Source of the DNA: an uncultured Clostridia bacterium
GTDB taxonomy: Bacteria; Bacillota; Clostridia; Oscillospirales; Acutalibacteraceae
Length of the DNA: 7,926 nucleotides
Direction: 5' to 3'
Assembly (NCBI GenBank): GCA_937897215.1
Contig: CALCBQ010000223.1
Span: 1 to 7,926, forward strand
The notes under the pieces are model-generated. The model searched no databases. It saw only the letters and a list, made by a program, of their open reading frames with translations, and was not told the DNA's origin. The position numbers were made by a program, and so were the translations under genes. This document shows, one piece after another, positions 1 through 6,737 of the stretch (position 1 is the stretch's first letter; the number at the start of each line of letters is the position of its first letter).

Positions 1-52
1 AGTCTTGAAACTTTTTGTTTTTTCAAGTGTCTACTTTAAGGGGATTATATCA
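1..52 (-). mobile_element. Candidate terminal inverted repeat of an IS3-family-like insertion sequence (cut by window edge)
   Basis: Read on the minus strand from 52, the sequence starts TGATATAATCCCCTTAAAGT and continues AGACA. This resembles the ends of many IS3/IS150-group elements as I remember them: TG at the tip, a CCCC block, an A-rich stretch, then AGT(T)AGACA. The border would be at 52, 17 bp past the exonuclease stop codon. Inside it lies a short inverted repeat (cttgaaa at 4-10, tttcaag at 21-27). The tip also reads TGATATAAT, an extended -10 pointing into the element, as expected if this is the left end ahead of a transposase lying off-window. No transposase codons can be recognised in 52 bp and the target duplication cannot be seen, so the call rests on end similarity alone. 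Confidence 0.42.
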
Positions 53-69
53 AAACGAGTAGGTCTTTT

Positions 70-936
70 TTATGTGCTTTCTTCAGTCTTTTCTTCAGTA
101 TGTATCACTTCTGAATAGTTTCGTTTAATATCAATTCTGTCATAGAATTTTTTAATTCTTAAACTTACTCTGAATTCGCGGTCGCATTTTCCACAGTAAA
201 AAATGCCTCTGAATGACTGATTACTGAATTTCCACTTTTTGATTACTTTTACATTTCCGCCACATATATCACAAACACAGTTAAACACATTCTTATCAAT
301 CAATGGGTCATCTTTTTTTCTGATAACATAAGGATGAAACGCAAGACGAGCGTAAAAATCTTCATTACACTCTTTTATAAACTCATTCAGTTTTTCTTTA
401 TTAAATGTCTTTTTAAAGCACTCAGCACTTAAAAGACTATCATCTAATGCTCTATGGTGCGGAAACTTTTCTGCGTCAATCTGAAGGCATTCAGCAGCAT
501 AAGAGAGACCCGCTTGTTGAACATTCTCCATATTTATAAAGTTTTGACAATATCTTTGCAAATCAGCATATTTGCGAATAAAACTTATATCTTCTTTATT
601 GAGAAAACATTTTATATTTGTAATCAATGTACGGATATCTGTATCGCCCCAACTGAGCACAACAGAGTTATCCCCTACCCATTTTTCAAACTCACGGATT
701 ACCGTAGCAAACGGCTTACCTGCTTTAATATCGTCATTAGAAATATTGGTTAAATTTTTAATTCTTGAACGAAGTTTTTTCGACAAAACCGGTTTGATTA
801 TCTCTGAAAAGGTGCTGACCGTGTTAAGATTTTCATCAAGTTTAACAGCGCCGACTTCAATTATTTCGTTCACAAATCTTTGAGCAGATTTCATATATGA
901 ATTATTCCACTCTAAGTCCATTATTATATAATACAT
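70..936 (-). CDS. DEDDh-type 3'-5' exonuclease with C-terminal zinc ribbon
   Basis: This 288-aa protein belongs to the DnaQ-like RNase H fold 3'-5' exonucleases, which degrade DNA or RNA ends using two metal ions. Exo I is DLEW (D7, E9), Exo II lies around SWGDTD (D98/D100), and Exo III is HRALDD (H161, D166), the HxAxxD pattern of the DEDDh subclass. After about residue 190 comes a segment absent from minimal exonucleases, with C222-x2-C225 and C248-x2-C251 (plus C220), which looks like a zinc ribbon for nucleic-acid binding. I chose the ATG at 936 because GGTGGG sits just upstream (939-944); an ATG at 921 would begin immediately before the Exo I aspartate and is unlikely. The gene starts 9 nt after the folK stop and is the last in the operon before a possible IS end. 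Substrate (DNA or RNA) is unknown; an ERI-1/KapD-like RNA exonuclease is possible. It has no obvious link to folate synthesis. Confidence 0.86.
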   Translation of the reverse strand: MYYIIMDLEWNNSYMKSAQRFVNEIIEVGAVKLDENLNTVSTFSEIIKPVLSKKLRSRIKNLTNISNDDIKAGKPFATVIREFEKWVGDNSVVLSWGDTDIRTLITNIKCFLNKEDISFIRKYADLQRYCQNFINMENVQQAGLSYAAECLQIDAEKFPHHRALDDSLLSAECFKKTFNKEKLNEFIKECNEDFYARLAFHPYVIRKKDDPLIDKNVFNCVCDICGGNVKVIKKWKFSNQSFRGIFYCGKCDREFRVSLRIKKFYDRIDIKRNYSEVIHTEEKTEEST

Positions 937-945
937 AACCCACCA

Positions 946-1431
946 TCAATTAAAACATTTATTATCGCAATAGAAATTTACACCATCATCAGTAAGTAAT
1001 TTTTCAAGTTTTTCTCTTGAATAAAAGGAGTTTTCTAGATTTAAATCAAGCAAAGGTTTAAGAACAAAATTACGCTCAAGCATTCTTGGATGTGGTAATG
1101 TAAGAGTAAGTGAATCAATATTTTCTTTTTCATACATAAGCAAGTCCACATCAATAATGCGAGGGCCATTTTTTATTGTACGCACTCTGCCCATACCTGC
1201 TTCAATGCCGAGAGCTGCACCTAAAAGATTATGAGCATTCAATTCGGTTGAAACTGAAACTACGATGTTAAGAAAATCATCTTGATTTGCATACCCAACA
1301 GGCTCTGTTTCATAAACATTTGAGACTTCTATAACCTTTGTTAATGGCAACAAATTTAGCGCTTCAACTGTATCAATTAAATTTTGTAAACGGTCGCCTA
1401 TGTTGGTACCTATTCCTAAATATGCAATCAT
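946..1431 (-). CDS. folK: 2-amino-4-hydroxy-6-hydroxymethyldihydropteridine pyrophosphokinase (HPPK)
   Basis: HPPK transfers pyrophosphate from ATP to 6-hydroxymethyl-7,8-dihydropterin, activating it for FolP; it is cytosolic. The 161-aa length is normal for the family. The N-terminus YLGIGTNIGD (4-13) is the usual G-x-G-S/T-N-x-G-D start. VYETEPVGYANQDDFLN (39-55) is the pterin-binding region, R82 and R84 belong to the catalytic loop, GPRIIDVDLL (89-98) supplies the Mg-binding D94 and D96, and LPHPRM (112-117) with NFVLKPL follows. The ATG at 1431 overlaps the folB stop in an ATGA, and AAAGG at 1439-1443 serves as ribosome-binding site inside folB. Its position straight after folB matches the order in many Firmicutes, where the two encode consecutive steps. 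The last 25 or so residues are divergent, but all catalytic motifs are present. Confidence 0.96.
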   Translation of the reverse strand: MIAYLGIGTNIGDRLQNLIDTVEALNLLPLTKVIEVSNVYETEPVGYANQDDFLNIVVSVSTELNAHNLLGAALGIEAGMGRVRTIKNGPRIIDVDLLMYEKENIDSLTLTLPHPRMLERNFVLKPLLDLNLENSFYSREKLEKLLTDDGVNFYCDNKCFN

Positions 1432-1790
1432 TTTCTTGACCTTTCAATTTCAACAGCAACATAATTAAAATCAGCTTTAATTGGTGCTTGTGGTTTTTTT
1501 AATGTAATTTTAAGAGTTTCTATTTTAGAGAATTCATTGAATAATTCATCAACAACTCTTTGTGCTACGCGCTCAATTAAATCGTTTTTTTCACTTTGAG
1601 CTACGCGACGGACTGTTTTAATAATTTTCGCATAACTTACCGTATCATCAACATTATCAGTCATACATGGAGTTGACAAATCAACCCCTGCTTCAATATC
1701 AAAAACAAAAACTTGTCCATCAATTTTTTCTTCAGGATTTACACCATGATAACAAAACAATTCTAAATCTTTAACTATAACCTTATCCAT
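1428..1790 (-). CDS. folB: Dihydroneopterin aldolase
   Basis: FolB cleaves 7,8-dihydroneopterin to 6-hydroxymethyldihydropterin and glycolaldehyde, feeding FolK. The protein is 120 aa, the normal size for this small octameric enzyme. Family marks are ELFCYHGVNPEE (10-21) with the conserved glutamate E21, VSYA with Y54, LIERVA with E74, and the LKKPQAPI segment (97-104) carrying the catalytic lysine K99. The ATG at 1790 is 1 nt after the folP stop, preceded by a strong AGGGG site (1796-1800) inside folP; its TGA stop shares bases with the folK start. These junctions suggest tightly coupled translation of folP, folB and folK. No residue expected for catalysis is missing. Confidence 0.96.
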   Translation of the reverse strand: MDKVIVKDLELFCYHGVNPEEKIDGQVFVFDIEAGVDLSTPCMTDNVDDTVSYAKIIKTVRRVAQSEKNDLIERVAQRVVDELFNEFSKIETLKITLKKPQAPIKADFNYVAVEIERSRK

Positions 1791-1791
1791 A

Positions 1792-2619
1792 TTAGCCCCT
1801 CACTAAAGCATCTGCCATTTTTGCGCCCAGTACAGCCTCTTTAACATTATGAACACGAATAAAATCTGTGCCATTTGCAATTGCTAACGAGTTAGCAGAA
1901 ATAGTACCAAACAATCTATCTTCTTTTTCCGTATCTGTCGCAGTACCAACAACTCTTTTAAGCGATAATGCAGTTAAAAGCGCCACATTATCACGCTTTA
2001 TTTTTGAAATATTCTTTATAACTTCAATATTCTGCTCGTAAGTTTTTCCAAAGCCAACACCAATATCAAGCATAATATTTCTATGTGGAATATTCATTTT
2101 ATCACACTTATCGAGAACATTATCAAAGAACTCAACAACATCATCTGTTACGGAATTTTTATATTCAGGCACAGTATTTGCGTTACCACCGCCCGTGTGC
2201 ATTACAATCCAGCCACAATCATATTTTTTAACCAGCTGTGCCATTTCTACATTGAATACACCACTGACATCATTAATTATTGACGCGCCGTTATTTAAAG
2301 CATATTCTGCAACTTCTGGATAAAACGTATCAACAGAAATGATACAATCAAACTCATTTGCAAGAAAAGGCAAATACTGTTTAATAATTTCAAGTTCCTC
2401 TTGAGGACTAATAATTTGACTGTCAGGTCTTGTTGATTGTGCGCCGATATCAATGACATCTGCACCTTGCAAAAGCATTTCTTTTACATGTACTTTTGCT
2501 TTTTGTGGTGTGTTATATTTTCCACCATCGGCAAATGAATCCTTAGTTACATTAAGGATTCCCATAATATATGTTTTTTTACCTAATTCAAATCTAAAAT
2601 CTTTTCCTGAAAAAATCAT
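1792..2619 (-). CDS. folP: Dihydropteroate synthase
   Basis: DHPS condenses hydroxymethyldihydropterin pyrophosphate with p-aminobenzoate to give dihydropteroate and is the sulfonamide target. From the ATG at 2619 it is 275 aa with a full TIM-barrel motif set: IMGILNVTKDSF (18-29, N23), STRP (62-65), SVDT with D97, IINDVSG with N116 and D117, VMH (139-141), LDIGVGFGK with D185, S219 and K221, and IRVH with R255 and H257. The reading frame stays open upstream to 2739, but that stretch (40 codons) is folE read in another frame and has no homology to FolP; the ATG at 2619 forms an ATGA overlap with the folE stop and begins a normal N-terminus. Several signature positions are unusual: NVTKDSF instead of NVTPDSF, AQSTRP instead of GESTRP, LDIG instead of LDPG, and SLK instead of SRK. 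Substrate-binding residues are otherwise kept, so I expect an active but divergent enzyme. Confidence 0.95.
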   Translation of the reverse strand: MIFSGKDFRFELGKKTYIMGILNVTKDSFADGGKYNTPQKAKVHVKEMLLQGADVIDIGAQSTRPDSQIISPQEELEIIKQYLPFLANEFDCIISVDTFYPEVAEYALNNGASIINDVSGVFNVEMAQLVKKYDCGWIVMHTGGGNANTVPEYKNSVTDDVVEFFDNVLDKCDKMNIPHRNIMLDIGVGFGKTYEQNIEVIKNISKIKRDNVALLTALSLKRVVGTATDTEKEDRLFGTISANSLAIANGTDFIRVHNVKEAVLGAKMADALVRG

Positions 2620-3179
2620 TTTATTCCCAACAGAGTCATTACTTCGGCTCTTGTTCGTGCATCCTTTCTCATTGAACCGCGAAGTGCTGATGTTTGTGTC
2701 TTTGAGCCCGCAGCTCTTATTCCGCGCATAGTCATACACAAATGCTCTGCTTCAACAACAACCGCAACACCTTTTGGGTTCATTGAATCCTGAATAAAGT
2801 CTGCAATTTGTGCAGTTAAACGCTCCTGAAGTTGAGGTCTTCTTGCGTATGAATTTACAATTCTGGCAAGTTTTGAAAGTCCTATTACAAGGCCTTCATC
2901 ATTTGGAATATATGCGATATGTGCTTTACCTACAAATGGTAAAAAGTGATGTTCACACATTGAATACATTGGGATATCGCGAACAATCACAATTTCATCA
3001 CTTTGACCCTCACGGAACATTTTAAGATGTTTTGCAGGGTCTTCATTAAGTCCTGAAAAAATTTCTTCGTACATATTTGCAACTCGTTTAGGAGTTTCTT
3101 GAAGACCTTCGCGGTCAGGGTCCTCGCCTATTGCCAACAATATTTCGCGAAATGCATTTTCAATTCTCTGCTTGTCCAT
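2616..3179 (-). CDS. folE: GTP cyclohydrolase I
   Basis: FolE opens and rearranges GTP to 7,8-dihydroneopterin triphosphate, the first committed step of folate synthesis. From the ATG at 3179 it is 187 aa, close to the roughly 190 aa of Bacillus-type enzymes. The zinc and catalytic residues are all there: C75, H77 and H78 in MCEHHF, and H146 and C148 in EHLCM. Also conserved are GLSKLARIV (100-108), RRPQLQERLT (113-122) and, near the C-terminus, TRAEVMTLL. An in-frame TTG at 3197 would add six residues, but that codon sits next to the AGAGG ribosome-binding site (3189-3193), which is correctly spaced for the ATG at 3179. The start lies 1 nt after the stop of the transglutaminase-like gene, so folE depends on a transcript that begins with cell-envelope genes. 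It is the zinc-type (IA) enzyme, not the IB type. Confidence 0.96.
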   Translation of the reverse strand: MDKQRIENAFREILLAIGEDPDREGLQETPKRVANMYEEIFSGLNEDPAKHLKMFREGQSDEIVIVRDIPMYSMCEHHFLPFVGKAHIAYIPNDEGLVIGLSKLARIVNSYARRPQLQERLTAQIADFIQDSMNPKGVAVVVEAEHLCMTMRGIRAAGSKTQTSALRGSMRKDARTRAEVMTLLGIK

Positions 3180-3180
3180 A

Positions 3181-4356
3181 TTAATTAACCTCTTCAAAAG
3201 TAATACTTAAATAATAATATCTGTCAACGGTACTGTATGAAACTTTATTCTTAGAAAGCCTTCTTCCACTTTTTCTGACAGATTTATCAACATAATTAAA
3301 AAACTTGTTTTGATTATCTATTTCGGCAACTGCCCGTTTATAATCGGTACTATTTTCAAATACAAACTCAACGGTATTTTCGCCAGTTTTTAATATATTT
3401 GCAGTTGCATCAATTAATCCTGAAAAACCTGTGAATACTTTCACATAAGTATTTTTCATTTTAAAATAATTCGCCATATCATAGATACAATTATTGTTAT
3501 CTATATTAAAATCACTGTGTGTGCGCTTTATGTAAGAATCAGTAACATTAAAATAAAAATACCCTTGCGCGTCTGTAAAAGCACCATCATTCCATGTAGC
3601 ATCAAGATGATAATTATAGCCATCTATCTGTACTACATTCCACATATGCAACTCGTCGTCATTAGTATCTGACGCTTCGCCGACAATTAGATAATTTTTA
3701 ATTCCTACTTCATCAAGCAACAATTGAACTGCTCTTGCATAGCCCTCACAAACTGTTCTACCATATAGTAACGCGCCGTATGCGGTCTGCCCTTCAAGAT
3801 TTAGTGTTGTTTCGTCATAAACAGTATTATCGCAGACATAATCATGTAGGTACAACTCTTTTTCAAACTGTGTATTGTACTGTGGCATTTTTGCTATTAT
3901 ACTGTCGATTTTCTTTTCAAGCTGGTCAGATATTTTCTTAGCTTCGTTTCTATCTACCCTGTATTCATGAGAAATCTCAACATAATCACTATAAATCTTA
4001 TAATTGTAATTACCTGTTAACCAGAATAATTCTGAATTATCATAAATAACCGCATCAACGACAGTTATCATTTCTTCTTCAGTAAGTCTGACTTTACAAT
4101 TCTCATCAAAATTGAGTGCAGAAAAATACAATGAAATATATGGGTCTTTTAATTCTTCCGGCAAGTTATGATAATAATAAAAAGTTTTATTATTTAGTTC
4201 ATTTTGAAACTCATTATATTCTTCAGCTGTGTACTGGTCTGCATTAATAGAATCTTCAAGAGCTTTTCGTTTAAATTCATAAGATGCAATTTTGAAACAG
4301 TTATAAAAAATTACCATTACGCAAATTGCGATGAAAATCTTAAATAGTTTTTTCAT
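3181..4356 (-). CDS. Membrane-anchored transglutaminase-like (Cys-His-Asp) protein
   Basis: A 391-aa protein with one N-terminal hydrophobic segment (about 5-19, after MKK) that should act as a signal anchor, leaving the rest outside the cell. The transglutaminase-like core covers about 165-260: KELYLHDYVCDNTVYD, then GRTVCEGYA with nucleophile C203, HMWNVV with H237, and YHLDATWND with D252, a complete papain-like triad. This superfamily contains cross-linking enzymes, amidases and cysteine proteases acting on cell-wall peptides or surface proteins; the exact activity cannot be told. Residues 30-165 are acidic and unfamiliar, while the C-terminal 100 or so contain a basic patch (about 358-371, KSVRKSGRR region) that could contact anionic wall polymers. 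The ATG at 4356 overlaps the upstream LCP-like stop by 4 nt (ATGA), so the two are probably made together. A lipoprotein is less likely because no clear lipobox precedes C20. Confidence 0.84.
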   Translation of the reverse strand: MKKLFKIFIAICVMVIFYNCFKIASYEFKRKALEDSINADQYTAEEYNEFQNELNNKTFYYYHNLPEELKDPYISLYFSALNFDENCKVRLTEEEMITVVDAVIYDNSELFWLTGNYNYKIYSDYVEISHEYRVDRNEAKKISDQLEKKIDSIIAKMPQYNTQFEKELYLHDYVCDNTVYDETTLNLEGQTAYGALLYGRTVCEGYARAVQLLLDEVGIKNYLIVGEASDTNDDELHMWNVVQIDGYNYHLDATWNDGAFTDAQGYFYFNVTDSYIKRTHSDFNIDNNNCIYDMANYFKMKNTYVKVFTGFSGLIDATANILKTGENTVEFVFENSTDYKRAVAEIDNQNKFFNYVDKSVRKSGRRLSKNKVSYSTVDRYYYLSITFEEVN

Positions 4357-5201
4357 TTAGCATCACTCTTTTCCATTACTTCTGGATAAAACTTATCATC
4401 TGCATAACAATATGTTTTTAATGAGTTAACAGAATTTGAATAATCAATTACTGAAATATCAGTTTCACAAGAATTTACAAAAGATGTAAACAAATCATCA
4501 GAATCATTAACATATTTTTCAACAAGCACAGACCTAATAATATTACAGATAATAGATTCTCTTGTTTGATTATTACTTATCTGCAAATATTTATATGTCA
4601 TATCAGATGAAAGTTCTTGAACACCTGAAGAAAGAGTCAACTTGAATTCCTGCGATTTATAATCAACAGATTCTTCTACATTAATTGTGAATCCACCAAA
4701 CAAACTTAACACATCTTTAAATTGCTTTTTATCAAAAATTACATATTTATCAATATTTATGCCGTAATCATCAATTAAGAATTTTTTAATTCCCTGCTCA
4801 TAATCAGTAGAATATATGCTACTAATCCTTAAAGTTTTGCCATTATATAAAACATTTTCGCTGCCATCAATACATTTGACTTTCATTGATTTGTTGTCAA
4901 AATCAGTTGATACAACACACAAAAAATCTACACCATTTTGTTCTTCAACAATAAAGAGAATATTTGAATTGCCACTCAAATTATTAACTGAATAAATAAC
5001 AGTTTCATCCTCTTGAGAAACTTCCGTTGTGGTTGTAGATGAATTCTCAACAAGATTTGAAAGGTCGTAATCAAGAGAATGCATAAACAAAATCACAGAG
5101 CAAACTGCAAGCAAAAGAATAAACACTGAAAATGAAATTACAAAGTATTTTACTGTTGACTTTTTCACTTTATTTTCTATAAACAAGTTTTTATTTTTCA
5201 T
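4353..5201 (-). CDS. LytR-CpsA-Psr (LCP) family-like membrane protein, catalytic residues degenerate
   Basis: A 282-aa protein with a basic cytoplasmic N-terminus, one membrane segment (about 19-40), a Ser/Thr-rich linker (52-61) and an extracellular domain. Residues 79-230 follow the LCP pattern: SNILFIV, VDFLCVVSTDFDNKSMKV (91-108), LRISSIYSTDYEQG (124-137), then GINIDKYVIFDKKQFKDVLSLFGGFTINV (147-175), and a final helix with R214. LCP enzymes transfer undecaprenyl-linked glycopolymers such as teichoic acid or capsule to peptidoglycan. Here the usual arginine of the IPRD motif is replaced (CIDGS, 110-114), and both arginines of the YVRxR motif are lost (YLQIS, 205-209); D92 and R214 remain. 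A full transferase activity is therefore doubtful, and a binding or regulatory role is possible. The ATG at 5201 has a modest GGTG site (5207-5210). It is the first gene of the operon and overlaps the transglutaminase-like gene by 4 nt. Confidence 0.76.
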   Translation of the reverse strand: MKNKNLFIENKVKKSTVKYFVISFSVFILLLAVCSVILFMHSLDYDLSNLVENSSTTTTEVSQEDETVIYSVNNLSGNSNILFIVEEQNGVDFLCVVSTDFDNKSMKVKCIDGSENVLYNGKTLRISSIYSTDYEQGIKKFLIDDYGINIDKYVIFDKKQFKDVLSLFGGFTINVEESVDYKSQEFKLTLSSGVQELSSDMTYKYLQISNNQTRESIICNIIRSVLVEKYVNDSDDLFTSFVNSCETDISVIDYSNSVNSLKTYCYADDKFYPEVMEKSDAK

Positions 5202-5231
5202 TTTAACACCAAAAAGTTTAATATTTTAAAT

Positions 5232-5260
5232 AGTATAACACAAATTATAGCTTTAAACAA
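5232..5260 (-). promoter_or_regulatory. Predicted promoter of the LCP-transglutaminase-fol operon
   Basis: On the minus strand TTGTTT (5255-5260) is followed after 17 bp by TATACT (5232-5237), preceded by TG one base upstream, making an extended -10 (TGTTATACT). Transcription would begin near 5225, about 24 nt before the ATG at 5201. A perfect TATAAT also lies at 5244-5249 but lacks a good -35 at the right distance. The site sits directly after the upstream gene's terminator, which fits a fresh start of transcription. The leader is too short for a folate riboswitch. Confidence 0.55.
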
Positions 5261-5270
5261 TAACAAAGAA

Positions 5271-5302
5271 AAAAATAAGGACTTAAATAAGCCCTTATTT
5301 TT
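5271..5302 (-). terminator. Intrinsic terminator of the sugar transferase gene
   Basis: The minus-strand RNA folds into a 10-bp stem, AAAAATAAGG (5293-5302) with CCTTATTTTT (5271-5280), around a 12-nt loop, followed by a U-rich run (5261-5270) that extends the Us of the stem. The stem is AU-rich but closed at the loop by GC pairs. It overlaps the stop codon at 5295-5297, so ribosomes finishing the gene would briefly cover half of the stem. It separates the sugar transferase unit from the LCP-fol operon. Confidence 0.75.
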
Positions 5303-6665
5303 CAGTAAAATGATATTTATTTTCAGATTTGCCGAATGCTTTTGTACTGTCGCCTGCTCTAAGTAATACTGTTACAGTCTGCATAATAAGTTTGAAATCA
5401 AGCCACAAACTATATTTTTCAATATACATAAGGTCAAGAACAAGTTTATCTTTTGGCGAAGTGTTATATTTACCCGCAATCTGTGCGTACCCTGTCAATC
5501 CACCCTTAACTCTTAATCTGTATGAGAATTCAGGTAATTCTTGAGTGTATTTATCTACATTCTCTACCATTTCAGGACGAGGACCAACAACACTCATTTC
5601 GCCTTTAAAAATATTTATTAACTGTGGCAATTCGTCAATACGGAATTTTCTTAAATACTTGCCGACTTTTGTAATTCTGTCGTCATCATCAGTAACCGAA
5701 CGATTTTCAGAATTCTGTTCTCTCATAGTACGGAATTTATAAACATTAAAAAGTTTACCGCCTTTTGTTGCTCTTAACTGACGGAAGAAAACATGTCCGC
5801 CATCTTCCGCTTTAATCATAGCAGCACAGATAAGCATAAGTGGACCGCAAACTATAAGTCCAACGCCGGAAATTACAATATCCATTAAGCGTTTGATAAA
5901 TCTTTGCTCAAATGTTAAATCACGTACAACCGCGGACACCAACGGTTTATCATCAAGAACTGCTGTTTTCGCTCCAAGCATTACTACATTATCCATTTCA
6001 AAATTAAAATAGATATTTTTATTTTTAGCATAGCAATACTCATTTAACAAAGACTTTTCTTTAGTTGGAACATCATATAAAAAAACAGTATCGCATTCGT
6101 TGATAATATCAAACACATTTGCTGAACTATAATGAATCATATCAGTAACATCGTACTGTTTTTTATATCTTCTGATTTTTGGCATAATGTTATTGAGGGA
6201 TTCTTCAGAACTTGTAATTACACAACATCTTTCAGGAGGATTAATTGTAAAATAAACATAATTACCAAAATAAGCAAAGAATACAATTAAAAGTCCTTGA
6301 ATCAGCATTACAAGAATAAGAAGATGTGGTGATTCATACACAAAATGTTCATTATTATTCTCATTAACATTCATAATGCACAACTGCAAATGAGTAACCA
6401 GGTCAGTTACAAAAGTTGCAAGTGCCAACGAAATAACTATAGGTTTACTTTTAAGTCGACCTATTGCATATCCGCCATAAACTGAAACAAGTGCGGCTTC
6501 AAGAACACAAAAAGTAACAAAAGTAACACCGGTTGTTCTTGACAAATGAACAATCCACTCATATTCAGTTCCAAAAATCAAGAAAAAGGTTGCAGTCAAT
6601 GAAATATACATTGTTGCTTTCAAAAGAAACACTATGGTCTTTTGAAACTTAAATAAGATTTTCAT
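5295..6665 (-). CDS. Polyprenyl-phosphate sugar-1-phosphate transferase (WbaP/CpsE type)
   Basis: This 456-aa membrane enzyme should load a sugar phosphate from a UDP-sugar onto undecaprenyl phosphate, the first step in building capsule, exopolysaccharide or another cell-surface glycan. The N-terminal half has about four membrane helices (about 11-31, 46-66, 75-95, 114-138) and a cytosolic Rossmann-like domain (about 146-245). The catalytic bacterial sugar transferase domain is 256-445: a hydrophobic reentrant helix (262-284), VFFRQLRATKGGKLFNVYKFRTM (292-314), FRIDELPQL with the catalytic D344-E345 pair, MSVVGPRPE (357-365) and GLTGYAQI (389-396). The frame can be read from a TTG at 6677, but that triplet is part of the strong GGAGG site (6671-6675) for the ATG at 6665, which I chose. 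It stands alone between its own promoter and terminator, with no glycosyltransferase, flippase or polymerase nearby, so the sugar and final polymer cannot be named. Confidence 0.92.
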   Translation of the reverse strand: MKILFKFQKTIVFLLKATMYISLTATFFLIFGTEYEWIVHLSRTTGVTFVTFCVLEAALVSVYGGYAIGRLKSKPIVISLALATFVTDLVTHLQLCIMNVNENNNEHFVYESPHLLILVMLIQGLLIVFFAYFGNYVYFTINPPERCCVITSSEESLNNIMPKIRRYKKQYDVTDMIHYSSANVFDIINECDTVFLYDVPTKEKSLLNEYCYAKNKNIYFNFEMDNVVMLGAKTAVLDDKPLVSAVVRDLTFEQRFIKRLMDIVISGVGLIVCGPLMLICAAMIKAEDGGHVFFRQLRATKGGKLFNVYKFRTMREQNSENRSVTDDDDRITKVGKYLRKFRIDELPQLINIFKGEMSVVGPRPEMVENVDKYTQELPEFSYRLRVKGGLTGYAQIAGKYNTSPKDKLVLDLMYIEKYSLWLDFKLIMQTVTVLLRAGDSTKAFGKSENKYHFTEK

Positions 6666-6697
6666 ATATTCCTCCAAAAATGGACAATCATATCAAC

Positions 6698-6708
6698 ATT
6701 ACAGTTTA
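6698..6708 (+). repeat. Left arm of 11-bp perfect inverted repeat framing the promoter
   Basis: ATTACAGTTTA, the exact reverse complement of 6748-6758, 39 bp away. This arm begins directly beside the -10 box of the sugar transferase promoter and covers the predicted transcription start (near 6702). It could be one half of a two-site operator or one recombination site of an invertible promoter. Confidence 0.85.
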
Positions 6709-6737
6709 ATACTACTAGATACTTGTAAATTTGTCAA
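6709..6737 (-). promoter_or_regulatory. Sigma-A type promoter of the sugar transferase gene
   Basis: On the minus strand a consensus -35 TTGACA (6732-6737) is followed after exactly 17 bp by TAGTAT (6709-6714), a four-of-six match to TATAAT. Transcription would begin near 6702, leaving a 5' leader of about 37 nt with the GGAGG ribosome-binding site. Both boxes lie entirely within the 39-bp interval between the two arms of the perfect inverted repeat (6698-6708 and 6748-6758). A smaller dyad, ATTTGT-CA-ACAAAT (6729-6742), covers the -35 box, so binding by a repressor here is plausible. Confidence 0.72.

Noticed and set aside
454..883. Plus-strand open frames opposite the exonuclease gene
   Set aside because: They are antisense shadows with no ribosome-binding site or recognisable protein; the same holds for plus-strand frames opposite folP, the sugar transferase and the transporter.
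2620..2739. Upstream 40-codon extension of the folP frame
   Set aside because: It lies wholly inside folE in another frame, has no DHPS homology, and the ATG at 2619 gives the normal N-terminus with an ATGA overlap.
3180..3197. TTG start for folE adding six residues
   Set aside because: The bases form the Shine-Dalgarno region for the ATG at 3179, which gives a family-typical start.
5202..5270. Folate (THF) riboswitch upstream of the fol operon
   Set aside because: The predicted leader is about 24 nt and the whole gap under 95 bp, much of it terminator; no conserved aptamer structure can be seen.
6666..6677. TTG start for the sugar transferase adding four residues
   Set aside because: The codons are the GGAGG ribosome-binding site of the ATG at 6665.
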